Source: Gemmatimonas phototrophica
Lineage (GTDB): Bacteria > Gemmatimonadota > Gemmatimonadetes > Longimicrobiales > Gaopeijiaceae
Direction of reading: 5' to 3'
Assembly (NCBI GenBank): GCA_945876015.1
Contig: CAMCNM010000085.1
Span: forward strand, 1-7,943
DNA length: 7,943 bases
Shown: one piece after another, positions 1 through 5,492 of the stretch
How positions within the stretch are numbered: the stretch's first letter is position 1
Layout of the letters: every line of letters starts with the position of its first letter
Position numbers and translations under genes: made by a program
Notes under the pieces: model-generated
The model's database searches: none
What the model saw: only the letters and a program-made list of their open reading frames with translations
What the model was told of the DNA's origin: nothing

Positions 1-357
1 CGTCCACACTTCCTTCGGATTGCCGTTGCGGTCCACGACCGAGACGAGCGCCCGATTCCTGGGCGCCGGAACCGCGGGAGCGGGCCGGCCGGCGGCCGCC
101 GCGGCCGCCGCCGCCTCGCGCGTCGCCGCGGGATCCGCAAACTCGACGCTCGTCGTGACGAAGATGTGATCAGGGGTCTCGGCCCAGACCGACACACCCT
201 TCTGCAGGAACCCTTCCTTGATCGGCTTGAGCCAACCCGGGACGACGGTGTACGGGCCGAAGTCGTCGGCTCCGCCCTTGTACGTCTGCTTCTGCGCGGA
301 CGCTGGCACGGCGAGTGCCGCCATGGTCAGAGCCACGCCAAAGTACGAAAGCTTCAT
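1..357 (-). CDS. Secreted NHL-repeat propeller protein, paralogue 2 (5' part only)
   Basis: Partial gene: 119 codons are visible and the frame stays open to the window edge. The start ATG (357-355) is preceded five bases upstream by a perfect AGGAGG. The product opens with a signal peptide (MKLSYFGVALTMAALAVPASAQ would be its full extent, about 22 residues, ending in an Ala-Ser-Ala cleavage site), so it is probably exported. Residues from KGG to the DPAA segment match the complete neighbour upstream at 43 of 52 positions by my alignment, including an identical GVSVWAETPDHIFVTTS block. An Ala/Pro-rich linker follows, then the ALVSVVDRNGN strand that begins the propeller in the neighbour. The NHL blades themselves lie outside the window, so the family call rests on the paralogue. 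The function is unknown; the gene is a tandem duplicate and probably co-transcribed with its neighbour. Confidence 0.85.
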   Translation of the reverse strand, partial: MKLSYFGVALTMAALAVPASAQKQTYKGGADDFGPYTVVPGWLKPIKEGFLQKGVSVWAETPDHIFVTTSVEFADPAATREAAAAAAAAGRPAPAVPAPRNRALVSVVDRNGNPKEVWT

Positions 358-362
358 GTGTG

Positions 363-368
363 CCTCCT
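363..368 (-). promoter_or_regulatory. Shine-Dalgarno site of NHL paralogue 2
   Basis: A perfect AGGAGG on the minus strand, five bases before the ATG at 357. It fixes the start. The matching site before the upstream paralogue (1672-1677) has the same core followed by GCAC-type spacing, as expected if the duplication included the leader. Confidence 0.8.
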
Positions 369-375
369 GTGGGGC

Positions 376-403
376 GGCCGAGCCCGGTCGTCCGGGGCCG
401 GCC
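376..403. other. GC-rich hairpin between the two NHL paralogues
   Basis: Within the 53-bp gap between the two NHL genes, an imperfect inverted repeat can fold into two stacked 5-bp stems: GGCCG with CGGCC outside and CCCGG with CCGGG inside. A four-base loop closes it and a small 2x2 internal loop separates the stems. In the direction of transcription (minus strand) it is not followed by a T-tract, so it does not look like a complete intrinsic terminator. It could attenuate, pause or protect the upstream message. In DNA this GC-rich, some such repeats arise by chance. Confidence 0.4.
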
Positions 404-410
404 GTCGTTT

Positions 411-1667
411 CTATCGAGCGTTTCCGCTACCCGGGCCGACGAACTGGCCGATCAGGCGCGACCGGTCGGCGCCGGCGCGGGGCATGTATTTCTCGACTCC
501 CACTTTCGTGTTCGAGAAGATGGCGACGTAGAGGTTGCCCTCCTGGTCCACGCTGATGTAATGCGGATCGTCGAACTGGCCCTGGCCCATCCCGTACGTG
601 CCCCAGTAGGTGATGAGCTTGCCGTTCAGGTCGTACTTGGCGAGGCGGTTCCCGCGGCCCGAGGTGACCCACGCGAATCCGTCGGTCGTGATCTTGATGT
701 CGCTCGCACCGGTCACGTTCTCCCACGAGTCGAGGAACTTGCCGTTCTCGTCGAAGACCTGGATGCGGTTGTTGCCACGGTCCGCGACGTAGACCTTGCG
801 ACCGGCGTCGATCGCGACGCTGTGCACCTGTCCGTTCGCGGCGAACTGGCCCGGGCCGCTGCCCACGCCGCCCCAATCCAACAGGAATTTTCCGTTCCTG
901 TCGAACTTCGCGACGCGCCGGTTGTCATATCCGTCGGAAATGAAGAAGTCGCCGTTGGGGAGGAACGCGACCGCGGTCGGCTGCCCGAAATGTCCCGCGT
1001 CCTGAAGCTGCACCTTGCCGCCGTTGCATTGAGCGGCTCCCTGCGGCTGGGGGCAGTCCGGCATCTTGCGGCGGTCTTCACCCAGCGTCATCAGCAGCTT
1101 CTTGCCGTCGTGCGTGAACTTGAAGATCTGGTCCGTCTGGCGGGAGACGACCCACACGTTCTTCTCGGGATCGAACGGGCTGATGGTCACGTAGTGCGGC
1201 ATGGCCATCAGCTGCTCCCACTGCGTCCAGACATCCTTGATGTTGCCGTTCCGGTCCACGACGGTGACCAGAGCGCGGGCCACGGGCGCGGGGATCTGAA
1301 GGCCAGCGGCTGCGGCCGCGCCGCCCCCGCCCCCTCCACCCCCGCCTCCACCCCCGCCGCCGCCACCGAAGCCCGCTGCTACCCTGGCCGCGGCCGCGGC
1401 CTGCTGGACCTGACGTACCGCGGCCGGATCAGCGAACTCCGTGCTGGTCGTGACGAAGATGTGATCCGGAGTCTCCGCCCAGACCGAGACTCCCTTCTCG
1501 AGGAACCCTTCCCGGACCGGCTTGAGCCAGTTGGGAACCGCGACGTACGGACCGTAGTCGTCCGTACCACCCTTCGCGATCATCCCATTCGGGCTGGTCA
1601 GCTGCGCGGCCGCGGGCGCGGCTAGCGAAGCCAGGGTGACAGCGACGCCAAAGTACGAAAGCCTCAT
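411..1667 (-). CDS. Secreted NHL-repeat six-bladed beta-propeller protein, paralogue 1
   Basis: Product of 418 residues. I chose the ATG at 1667 because it is preceded by AGGAGG at four bases and gives a signal peptide aligning with the paralogue's; an in-frame ATG 14 codons upstream would bury that signal. Residues 1-22 are the signal peptide (cleavage near AAA-Q22). Residues 33-82 form the segment conserved with the paralogue. Residues 101-116 are sixteen consecutive glycines followed by five alanines, a flexible linker. NHL-type blades follow at about 157-187, 229-260, 282-312, 322-352 and 368-394, with motifs such as SDGYDNRRVAKFDRNGK and VADRGNNRIQVFDENGKF. Cys205 and Cys214 could form a disulfide. 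The blade style is that of peptidyl-alpha-hydroxyglycine amidating-lyase-like propellers, but I cannot identify catalytic residues, so the activity stays open. Probably periplasmic or extracellular. Confidence 0.88.
   Translation of the reverse strand: MRLSYFGVAVTLASLAAPAAAQLTSPNGMIAKGGTDDYGPYVAVPNWLKPVREGFLEKGVSVWAETPDHIFVTTSTEFADPAAVRQVQQAAAAARVAAGFGGGGGGGGGGGGGGGGAAAAAGLQIPAPVARALVTVVDRNGNIKDVWTQWEQLMAMPHYVTISPFDPEKNVWVVSRQTDQIFKFTHDGKKLLMTLGEDRRKMPDCPQPQGAAQCNGGKVQLQDAGHFGQPTAVAFLPNGDFFISDGYDNRRVAKFDRNGKFLLDWGGVGSGPGQFAANGQVHSVAIDAGRKVYVADRGNNRIQVFDENGKFLDSWENVTGASDIKITTDGFAWVTSGRGNRLAKYDLNGKLITYWGTYGMGQGQFDDPHYISVDQEGNLYVAIFSNTKVGVEKYMPRAGADRSRLIGQFVGPGSGNAR
1320..1367 (-). repeat. Gly16-encoding G-rich tract with a 12-bp tandem repeat
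   Basis: Sixteen consecutive glycine codons inside NHL paralogue 1. Positions 1335-1346 and 1347-1358 are exact tandem copies of a 12-base unit (tccacccccgcc on the plus strand), which indicates expansion by replication slippage. On the coding strand the tract contains four G5 runs separated by 7, 4 and 1 bases, a canonical G-quadruplex pattern. The other paralogue has an alanine/proline-rich linker here instead, so the tract is specific to this copy. Confidence 0.85.
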
Positions 1668-1818
1668 GGTGCCTCCTGCGGTGGGGTGCTCGCGCCCGGA
1701 ATCGGGCAATGGTCCTCTGAGGGGCTACGACTACGATGGTCGTTCAAGCCGAACTATGGAGACTGGAACCACAGTAGGACCCGCATTCCGGGGACAGCAA
1801 GATCGGGCGGGGGCGGGT
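1668..1818. other. Intergenic gap upstream of NHL paralogue 1
   Basis: About 150 bases lie between the tail of the metallopeptidase region and the NHL gene. It has no credible open frame and includes a stretch (about 1710-1800) visibly less GC-rich than the genes. It holds the AGGAGG ribosome site of the NHL gene at 1672-1677. Two short inverted repeats occur: 1694-1707 (GCCCG, four-base loop, CGGGC) and 1727-1743 (ACGAC and GTCGT). A promoter for the NHL pair would be expected here, but I see no convincing -35/-10 pair and do not assign one. Confidence 0.5.
1672..1677 (-). promoter_or_regulatory. Shine-Dalgarno site of NHL paralogue 1
   Basis: AGGAGG on the minus strand, four bases before the ATG at 1667. 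It decides between that start and the in-frame ATG at 1709, which has no comparable site. Confidence 0.85.
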
Positions 1819-1908
1819 TCAGGCCTCGTTCGGGGCTCGGAACCAGCGCGGCCCGAGGTAGACCTTCCGGAACTCGTCGTGCCGCGCGGCCTGCTCGGGG
1901 CTGCCCGC
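1819..1908 (-). other. Coding-like in-frame extension after the metallopeptidase stop
   Basis: Directly after the TGA at 1911-1909 the same frame stays open for 29 codons and ends at a TGA (1821-1819). The translated segment (central part SPEQAARHDEFRKVYLGPRW) is charged and well mixed. I count G or C in the third position of 28 of 29 codons, as in the real genes here and unlike random intergenic DNA. It contains no start codon of its own. It may be the former C-terminus of the metallopeptidase cut off by a nonsense mutation, a readthrough extension, or the tail of a deleted neighbouring gene. I do not recognise the sequence. Confidence 0.45.
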
Positions 1909-3072
1909 TCAGTTCACTTCCGCCAGCTCGAGGATGCGCGACCGCACGCGAGCGGTGATCTGCGGCCAGCTCATCCCGAGCATGCGCGACATCGCGGCCT
2001 CGAGCTCGTCGTTCGACGTGCCGGTCGTGTAGAGCTCCTTCACCAGGGGGAACCCGCCCTTCTCGTAGACGAGCAGGGCGAGCGCGGCACCCGTGGGATA
2101 CCAGCCCCTGTCGTCGGCCGGGCCGGCGAGCGCGTTGTCCGCCGTGATCGACGGGTTGCCACGCAGATAGTCGGCGTAGTCCTTCATCAGCTCGTCGAAC
2201 GAGACGCCCTCCGCTCCCCCGAGCCAGGTCGCGACGCCTTCGCGCACGATCGGATGCGTGCGTCCCTCGGCCTCGAGCTGCGAGAGCAGGATGTGCACGA
2301 TCTCGTGCTGATTCGAGTCGGCGAAGCCCGCGCTGCCGCTCAGGAGCATGTGGTCCTGCCAGAGCGCGTATCCCACGGTGGCCCGGCCGAACGTCCAGTC
2401 CACGCCCATCGCGCGGTGCAACTCCTCCGCGTCATTGGCGAAGTAGTAGATCGTTGCGGGGAGCCGGGGCACGTCGAAGCGAGCAGAGACCGAGTCGGCG
2501 AACGACACGAGATTCTCGGCTCGCCCGCGCTCGAACAATCCATCGGGGGTGATCACGTAGCTGATGGGCCCCACGTCCGCCCGGAGCCACGCGGCCGTCA
2601 ACCGGGGCAGCGCGTTGGCGAAGACCCATCGATCGTTCTCCTTCAACGCGAAGACCCGAAGGACCGCGACGGGCTTCACGTCCTGCTCTGCTCCCGTCAC
2701 CCGGCCGATCAAGGTCTTCACGATGAATTCGTCCGTGGCCCCCACCTGCGCCGGGCGGATGTCGAGGACGGTCGCCGAGAGGCCTTCCTCGTTCGGTGCA
2801 ACGACGGTGGTGAGATCGTAGATCGGGAGGCCGAGGCGTTCCGCGGAGAGCCAGTGCGGCGAGGCCTCCGGAGTGCCGCGGCCCGCGACGAGGTACTCTT
2901 GCCACGAGCGGTAGATCTCGGGCACGGCGCCGCGCCAGGACAGATCGGACCAGCCGGAGGCGGACGTGGTATCGACCCCGTAGCCGGCGCTGACGCGGCG
3001 GATTCCCTGGCCCGTCGCGGACGCCGGGACGAGCATCAGGAGCAGCAGCGCCGCCTTGATCGGAGGTCTCAT
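1909..3072 (-). CDS. Secreted HEXXH (gluzincin-type) zinc metallopeptidase
   Basis: Product of 387 residues, starting at an ATG with GGAG eight bases upstream. Residues 1 to about 21 form a signal peptide (hydrophobic ALLLLMLVPASA), so the protein is exported. The zinc site is seen directly: HEIVH at residues 256-260 (positions 2307-2293) followed by REGVATWLGG, where Glu278 sits 18 residues after the second histidine, the usual third ligand of gluzincins. The layout (basic strand region, HEXXH, then an E-G-x-A-x-W-L helix) resembles the peptidase MA-like group, which are often zinc-dependent surface or periplasmic proteases. The N-terminal 200 residues show no domain I can name. The substrate is unknown. 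It lies downstream of the PD40 propeller gene with a GNAT remnant between them. The frame continues beyond the stop (see 1819-1908), so the true C-terminus may be longer. Confidence 0.85.
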   Translation of the reverse strand: MRPPIKAALLLLMLVPASATGQGIRRVSAGYGVDTTSASGWSDLSWRGAVPEIYRSWQEYLVAGRGTPEASPHWLSAERLGLPIYDLTTVVAPNEEGLSATVLDIRPAQVGATDEFIVKTLIGRVTGAEQDVKPVAVLRVFALKENDRWVFANALPRLTAAWLRADVGPISYVITPDGLFERGRAENLVSFADSVSARFDVPRLPATIYYFANDAEELHRAMGVDWTFGRATVGYALWQDHMLLSGSAGFADSNQHEIVHILLSQLEAEGRTHPIVREGVATWLGGAEGVSFDELMKDYADYLRGNPSITADNALAGPADDRGWYPTGAALALLVYEKGGFPLVKELYTTGTSNDELEAAMSRMLGMSWPQITARVRSRILELAEVN

Positions 3073-3101
3073 CTCGGATGCTCCATGAAGGGACGGTCGG
3101 G

Positions 3102-3218
3102 TCAGCCCCTACGGTGACGCTCGGCTGAGGCGGCCGGCAAGGCTCGGGTCAGGGCCCCGCGCAGATCGCGATACTGGGCGAGGGTGGGGGTCCGCTCGAC
3201 GATCTGGATCGAGGTCAC
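3102..3218 (-). pseudogene. GNAT acetyltransferase, N-terminal remnant
   Basis: A 38-codon frame begins at a GTG (3218) two bases after the stop of the PD40 gene. Its first ~20 residues, VTSIQIVERTPTLAQYRDLR, match the opening strand and helix of a common GNAT family (pattern I-x-I-V-E-R-T-P-T-L-x-E-Y-x-x-L-R). Intact members are around 140 residues. Here the similarity fades after LRGAL and the frame stops, so the acetyl-CoA-binding core is absent. I infer a truncated, non-functional gene. The alternative is a short spurious frame in a GC-rich gap; the similarity is recalled, not searched. Confidence 0.45.
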
Positions 3219-3220
3219 GC

Positions 3221-4396
3221 TCAGCCCGTCGCGGTCACGCGCTCCACGAGTCCCGTGCTCACCTCGACGCGCCAGAGCGAGGCTCCGTCCCGGTACTGCC
3301 GCGAGAACACGAGCCATCGTCCGTCGGGCGACCAGACCATCGTCCCGAACGCCTTGCCGTTCCGGACGTCCATCGGGATGGGCCCCATGTACTCCTGATA
3401 GGTCCTGACCTCGTCGTTCATGAAGATCCGGCGCGGTGTGGTCCCGTCGGAGCCGATCAGATAGATGCGCGGGCCGCCGTAGCGCGCGTTGGCGTCGTCC
3501 CGGTCGTCCCCGTAGTAGGCGATCGTCCTCCCATCGGGACTCCAGGATGGCGACTCGCCGGCGACACCGAGCGTGCGAGCGCCGGACGCGTCCGCGACCA
3601 TGAGCCTTCCGGGCTGGCTTCCGCTCACCTCCCACCGTCCGGGAAGCGGATTGTCGCCGACGCTGTACGCGATCGAAGCGCCGTCCGGAGACCAGCTCGG
3701 CTCGTGGGCGTCGCCGTCTTCTGTGCCGGGTGTTCGCCGAGCCTCGCCGCCGCCCACCGGTGCGACGTAGACGCCGGCGTGGTCCTCCGTGCTGCAGCTG
3801 CGGGCCGGAGAGCCGGCCGAAGATCGGCAGCTCGGGTCCCGCGCGATGTCGGCGGAGTCCCGGCACGGCCCCGTCCACGCGAGCCGCCCGGTGCGCGAAA
3901 GCGCCGCATCCTTGATGCCGCTGCCGCAGCCCGCCCTCACCGTATCCACGGATGAAGAGGCGAGTGTGAAGCGGAGGAGCGCGGCGTCGCGCGATCGGAC
4001 GACGCCCACGCCTCTCCGCGCGTAGGCGGGCTCTCCGAAAAAGAGGACCGAGCTTCCGTCCGGAGTCGCGGTCACGTTTCCGTGGAAGGAGCAAAAGGGG
4101 TCGCCCACCTGGACGGCCTTCCCGCCTCCGACCGGCACCTTGTAGAACCCGCTCCCCATGCAGTTGATGAAGAAAGCGAAGCCGGTGCCGTAGGCCTCGA
4201 AGTGGCCGACCAGCAGGCTGTCCCCCGGAAGCCAGAGAAGGGCGCGGTCGGTCGGCACGAAGTCCATTACGGCTGCCTGGCGCGCATCCTCGAAGGTGAG
4301 CGGGCCGCGCGGCATCACGACGACGTTCGATTGTCCGGTGACGCGGACGGGGAGGGAAGCGAGCACGAGGAGGGCGACGATTCCGGCGAACTTCAT
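3221..4396 (-). CDS. Secreted TolB/PD40-type beta-propeller protein
   Basis: Product of 391 residues. The ATG at 4396 follows a weak GGGGTG-type ribosome site and opens a signal peptide (GIVALLVLASLPVRVTGQ, cleavage near residue 21). Propeller blades of the PD40/TolB-like class are seen as repeated S-W-S-P-D-G-x-x-I-A-Y motifs at residues 233-244 and 283-294, with WSPDGRWLVF at 355-364 and a weaker TPDGSSVLFF at 111-120. Such proteins usually bind partners or peptides; no catalytic residues are evident. Six cysteines (79, 102, 157, 178, 190, 201) fall in the first half, consistent with disulfides in an exported protein. It starts seven bases after the stop of one GNAT remnant and is followed at once by another. 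Specific function unknown. Confidence 0.85.
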   Translation of the reverse strand: MKFAGIVALLVLASLPVRVTGQSNVVVMPRGPLTFEDARQAAVMDFVPTDRALLWLPGDSLLVGHFEAYGTGFAFFINCMGSGFYKVPVGGGKAVQVGDPFCSFHGNVTATPDGSSVLFFGEPAYARRGVGVVRSRDAALLRFTLASSSVDTVRAGCGSGIKDAALSRTGRLAWTGPCRDSADIARDPSCRSSAGSPARSCSTEDHAGVYVAPVGGGEARRTPGTEDGDAHEPSWSPDGASIAYSVGDNPLPGRWEVSGSQPGRLMVADASGARTLGVAGESPSWSPDGRTIAYYGDDRDDANARYGGPRIYLIGSDGTTPRRIFMNDEVRTYQEYMGPIPMDVRNGKAFGTMVWSPDGRWLVFSRQYRDGASLWRVEVSTGLVERVTATG

Positions 4397-4403
4397 GGCT
4401 CGT

Positions 4404-4606
4404 TCACCCCGGACGTGGGAGCGGCTTCAGGAAGCATCGGATCTGCTCGATCTCCGCGAAGCCTAGCGCTTTGTGCGCCGCTTCGCTCTCGAGGTTGTTC
4501 ACCAGGGCGTCGGAGCCGAACTCGGTGCAGCCCTGGCCCACCGACCCTCACGCATGCGCAGCCACTGATCGGCGTCCGCGCGAGTGACGGGACGGATCGT
4601 GGTCAT
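4404..4606 (-). pseudogene. Aminoglycoside 6'-N-acetyltransferase-like GNAT, deleted and frameshifted
   Basis: The start ATG (4606) overlaps the preceding stop as ATGA. The first frame gives MTTIRPVTRADADQWLRMRE, the typical N-terminus of AAC(6')-type GNATs, where a TLW-P segment should follow. Instead the sequence jumps to the C-terminal region and this frame stops at 4499. In a second frame, running to a TGA at 4406-4404, the sequence reads GCTEFGSDALVNNLESEAAH followed by KALGFAEIEQIRCFLK, the classic AAC(6') C-terminus (WA-x-x-x-GC-x-E-x-x-SD ... S-x-x-x-H-x-ALGF). About 80 middle residues, including the acetyl-CoA-binding loop, are missing, and the two parts are out of frame. It is therefore almost certainly inactive. 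An assembly error is possible but would have to remove about 240 bases. Confidence 0.8.
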
Positions 4607-4890
4607 GTCTCGCGCCGTGGCTCGCGCGTGGCGAAGAGGCCCGCTCCCAACGCGGCCACGCCTACCAGGAGGGTCGTGGTCACGAACCAGGGATGGCGCT
4701 CCGAGAACGGCACGAACGGGTGGTCGCCCCGCGCGCGGTCGCATTTCATCGCCGCGAAGTCGAAGGTGCCTCCCAGGGTCGCGCACTGATCCCGCTGGTT
4801 GGTCTCCCAGGACCAGATCATCACCAATGGCGAGGCGACGAGGATGAAGATGCCGGCGAGCACGACCCCGCGGTACCTGGCGAGCGTCAT
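4603..4890 (-). CDS. Small membrane protein, two TM segments with a loop cysteine pair
   Basis: Product of 95 residues, starting at an ATG that overlaps the mocA-like stop (ATGA) and ending in a second ATGA overlap with the GNAT remnant. This argues for a real, translationally coupled gene. Hydrophobic segments lie at residues 9-28 (VVLAGIFILVASPLVMIWSW) and 69-87 (FVTTTLLVGVAALGAGLFA). The basic N-terminus (ARYR) and C-terminus (REPRR) suggest both ends are cytoplasmic and the ~40-residue loop is outside. That loop holds Cys36 and Cys50 in the motif C-x(3)-GG-x-F-D-x(5)-C, which could form a disulfide. I recognise no named family. Its position after the cofactor genes hints at a link to the molybdenum enzyme or its export, but this is inference only. 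Confidence 0.75.
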   Translation of the reverse strand: MTLARYRGVVLAGIFILVASPLVMIWSWETNQRDQCATLGGTFDFAAMKCDRARGDHPFVPFSERHPWFVTTTLLVGVAALGAGLFATREPRRET

Positions 4891-5492
4891 TCGGGAACGG
4901 CCTGCAGTCGCTCCAGATCTTCCGGCCTGTCCAGGTCGTGTAGCATTCGCTCCGGCCAATCCAGTTGAACGGCTTCGTGTGCGTGGGCTTTTACGACCGG
5001 CTTGCCACACCCCTCGCCCTCCCATGCGATCAGCTCGGGAAAGAGAGAGCGACGGAAGAGGATCGGCGGTGCCGTGATCTCCCCGTAGCGGGAGACTACG
5101 AGCGGTGCCGCCGTCGCAGCGCTCGAGGCGACCAGGGCGCGGACCATGTCCGCGGTGACGTGAACCATGTCCGGCAGGATCACCACCGCGGTGCCGACGT
5201 CCGCAGGCAGCGCCCGAAGGCCCGCGTGGAACGAGCGGCTGCTCGGTCCCATGTAGTCCGGATTCACGACCACCTGGCATGGCGCGCCGTCGAGAGCGTC
5301 ACGCACGCGATCGGCCTCGAACCCCACGACACAGATCACCGGGGTCAGGCCGGCCGCGGCGGCCATGTTCACGGCCCGCCGAACGAGCGGCTCGCCGTCG
5401 AGCTCGAGGAGCATCTTGTTGCGGCCCATCCGGGTCGAGCTTCCCGCGGCGAGGACGATCCCGCCGGTGCGCTCGCCCTCAGCCCCCGGCAT
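4887..5492 (-). CDS. mocA: MocA-like molybdenum cofactor nucleotidyltransferase
   Basis: Product of 201 residues, close to the usual length of MobA/MocA-type NTP transferases. The nucleotide-binding signature is intact at residues 14-29: LAAGSSTRMGRNKMLL. ILPDMV (105-110) occupies the place of the metal-binding G-D-Q/M-P motif, keeping the aspartate. APPILFRRSLFPEL (141-154) and DLDRPEDLERL (186-196) match later family blocks. Family members transfer CMP (MocA) or GMP (MobA) from the NTP to molybdopterin in the cytoplasm. The xanthine-dehydrogenase-type enzyme and XdhC next to it point to the cytosine form. I start at the ATG at 5492, overlapping xdhC by 14 nt; an in-frame upstream ATG would add 35 arginine-rich residues out of the xdhC antiframe and is unlikely. 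No strong ribosome site is visible, so coupling to xdhC is likely. Another sugar- or phosphate-nucleotidyltransferase role cannot be excluded. Confidence 0.82.
   Translation of the reverse strand: MPGAEGERTGGIVLAAGSSTRMGRNKMLLELDGEPLVRRAVNMAAAAGLTPVICVVGFEADRVRDALDGAPCQVVVNPDYMGPSSRSFHAGLRALPADVGTAVVILPDMVHVTADMVRALVASSAATAAPLVVSRYGEITAPPILFRRSLFPELIAWEGEGCGKPVVKAHAHEAVQLDWPERMLHDLDRPEDLERLQAVPE

Noticed and set aside
315..1625. 436-codon open frame on the plus strand opposite the NHL gene
   Set aside because: It is antisense to a gene with signal peptide, ribosome site and NHL motifs. The translation is arginine/valine-rich with no recognisable domain, as expected from the opposite strand of GC-rich coding DNA.
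1694..1707. Short hairpin as a terminator or operator
   Set aside because: Only a 5-bp stem with no T-tract; such repeats are expected by chance in DNA this GC-rich.
1789..1817. Possible G-quadruplex on the plus strand in the intergenic gap
   Set aside because: It needs an 11-base loop between the first and second G runs and lies on the non-transcribed strand; weak compared with the Gly16 tract.
1909..1911. TGA as a selenocysteine codon in the metallopeptidase
   Set aside because: No cysteine-type active-site context surrounds it and I see no selenocysteine-insertion hairpin immediately downstream; nonsense mutation or readthrough is simpler.
1636..3117. 493-codon open frame on the plus strand opposite the metallopeptidase
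   Set aside because: Antisense to a gene with a clear HEXXH zinc site; composition is Arg/Glu/His-rich and domain-free, and it spans the intergenic gap.
3221..4094. Long minus-strand frame overlapping the PD40 gene
   Set aside because: Arg-rich shadow of the PD40 gene in another frame; only its 3' tail beyond 3218 resembles a real protein and is listed as a GNAT remnant.
4891..5280. N-terminal extension of the small membrane protein up to an ATG at 5280
   Set aside because: The extra 130 residues are an Arg/Gly-rich shadow of the mocA-like gene. The ATG at 4890 with its ATGA overlap is a far better start.
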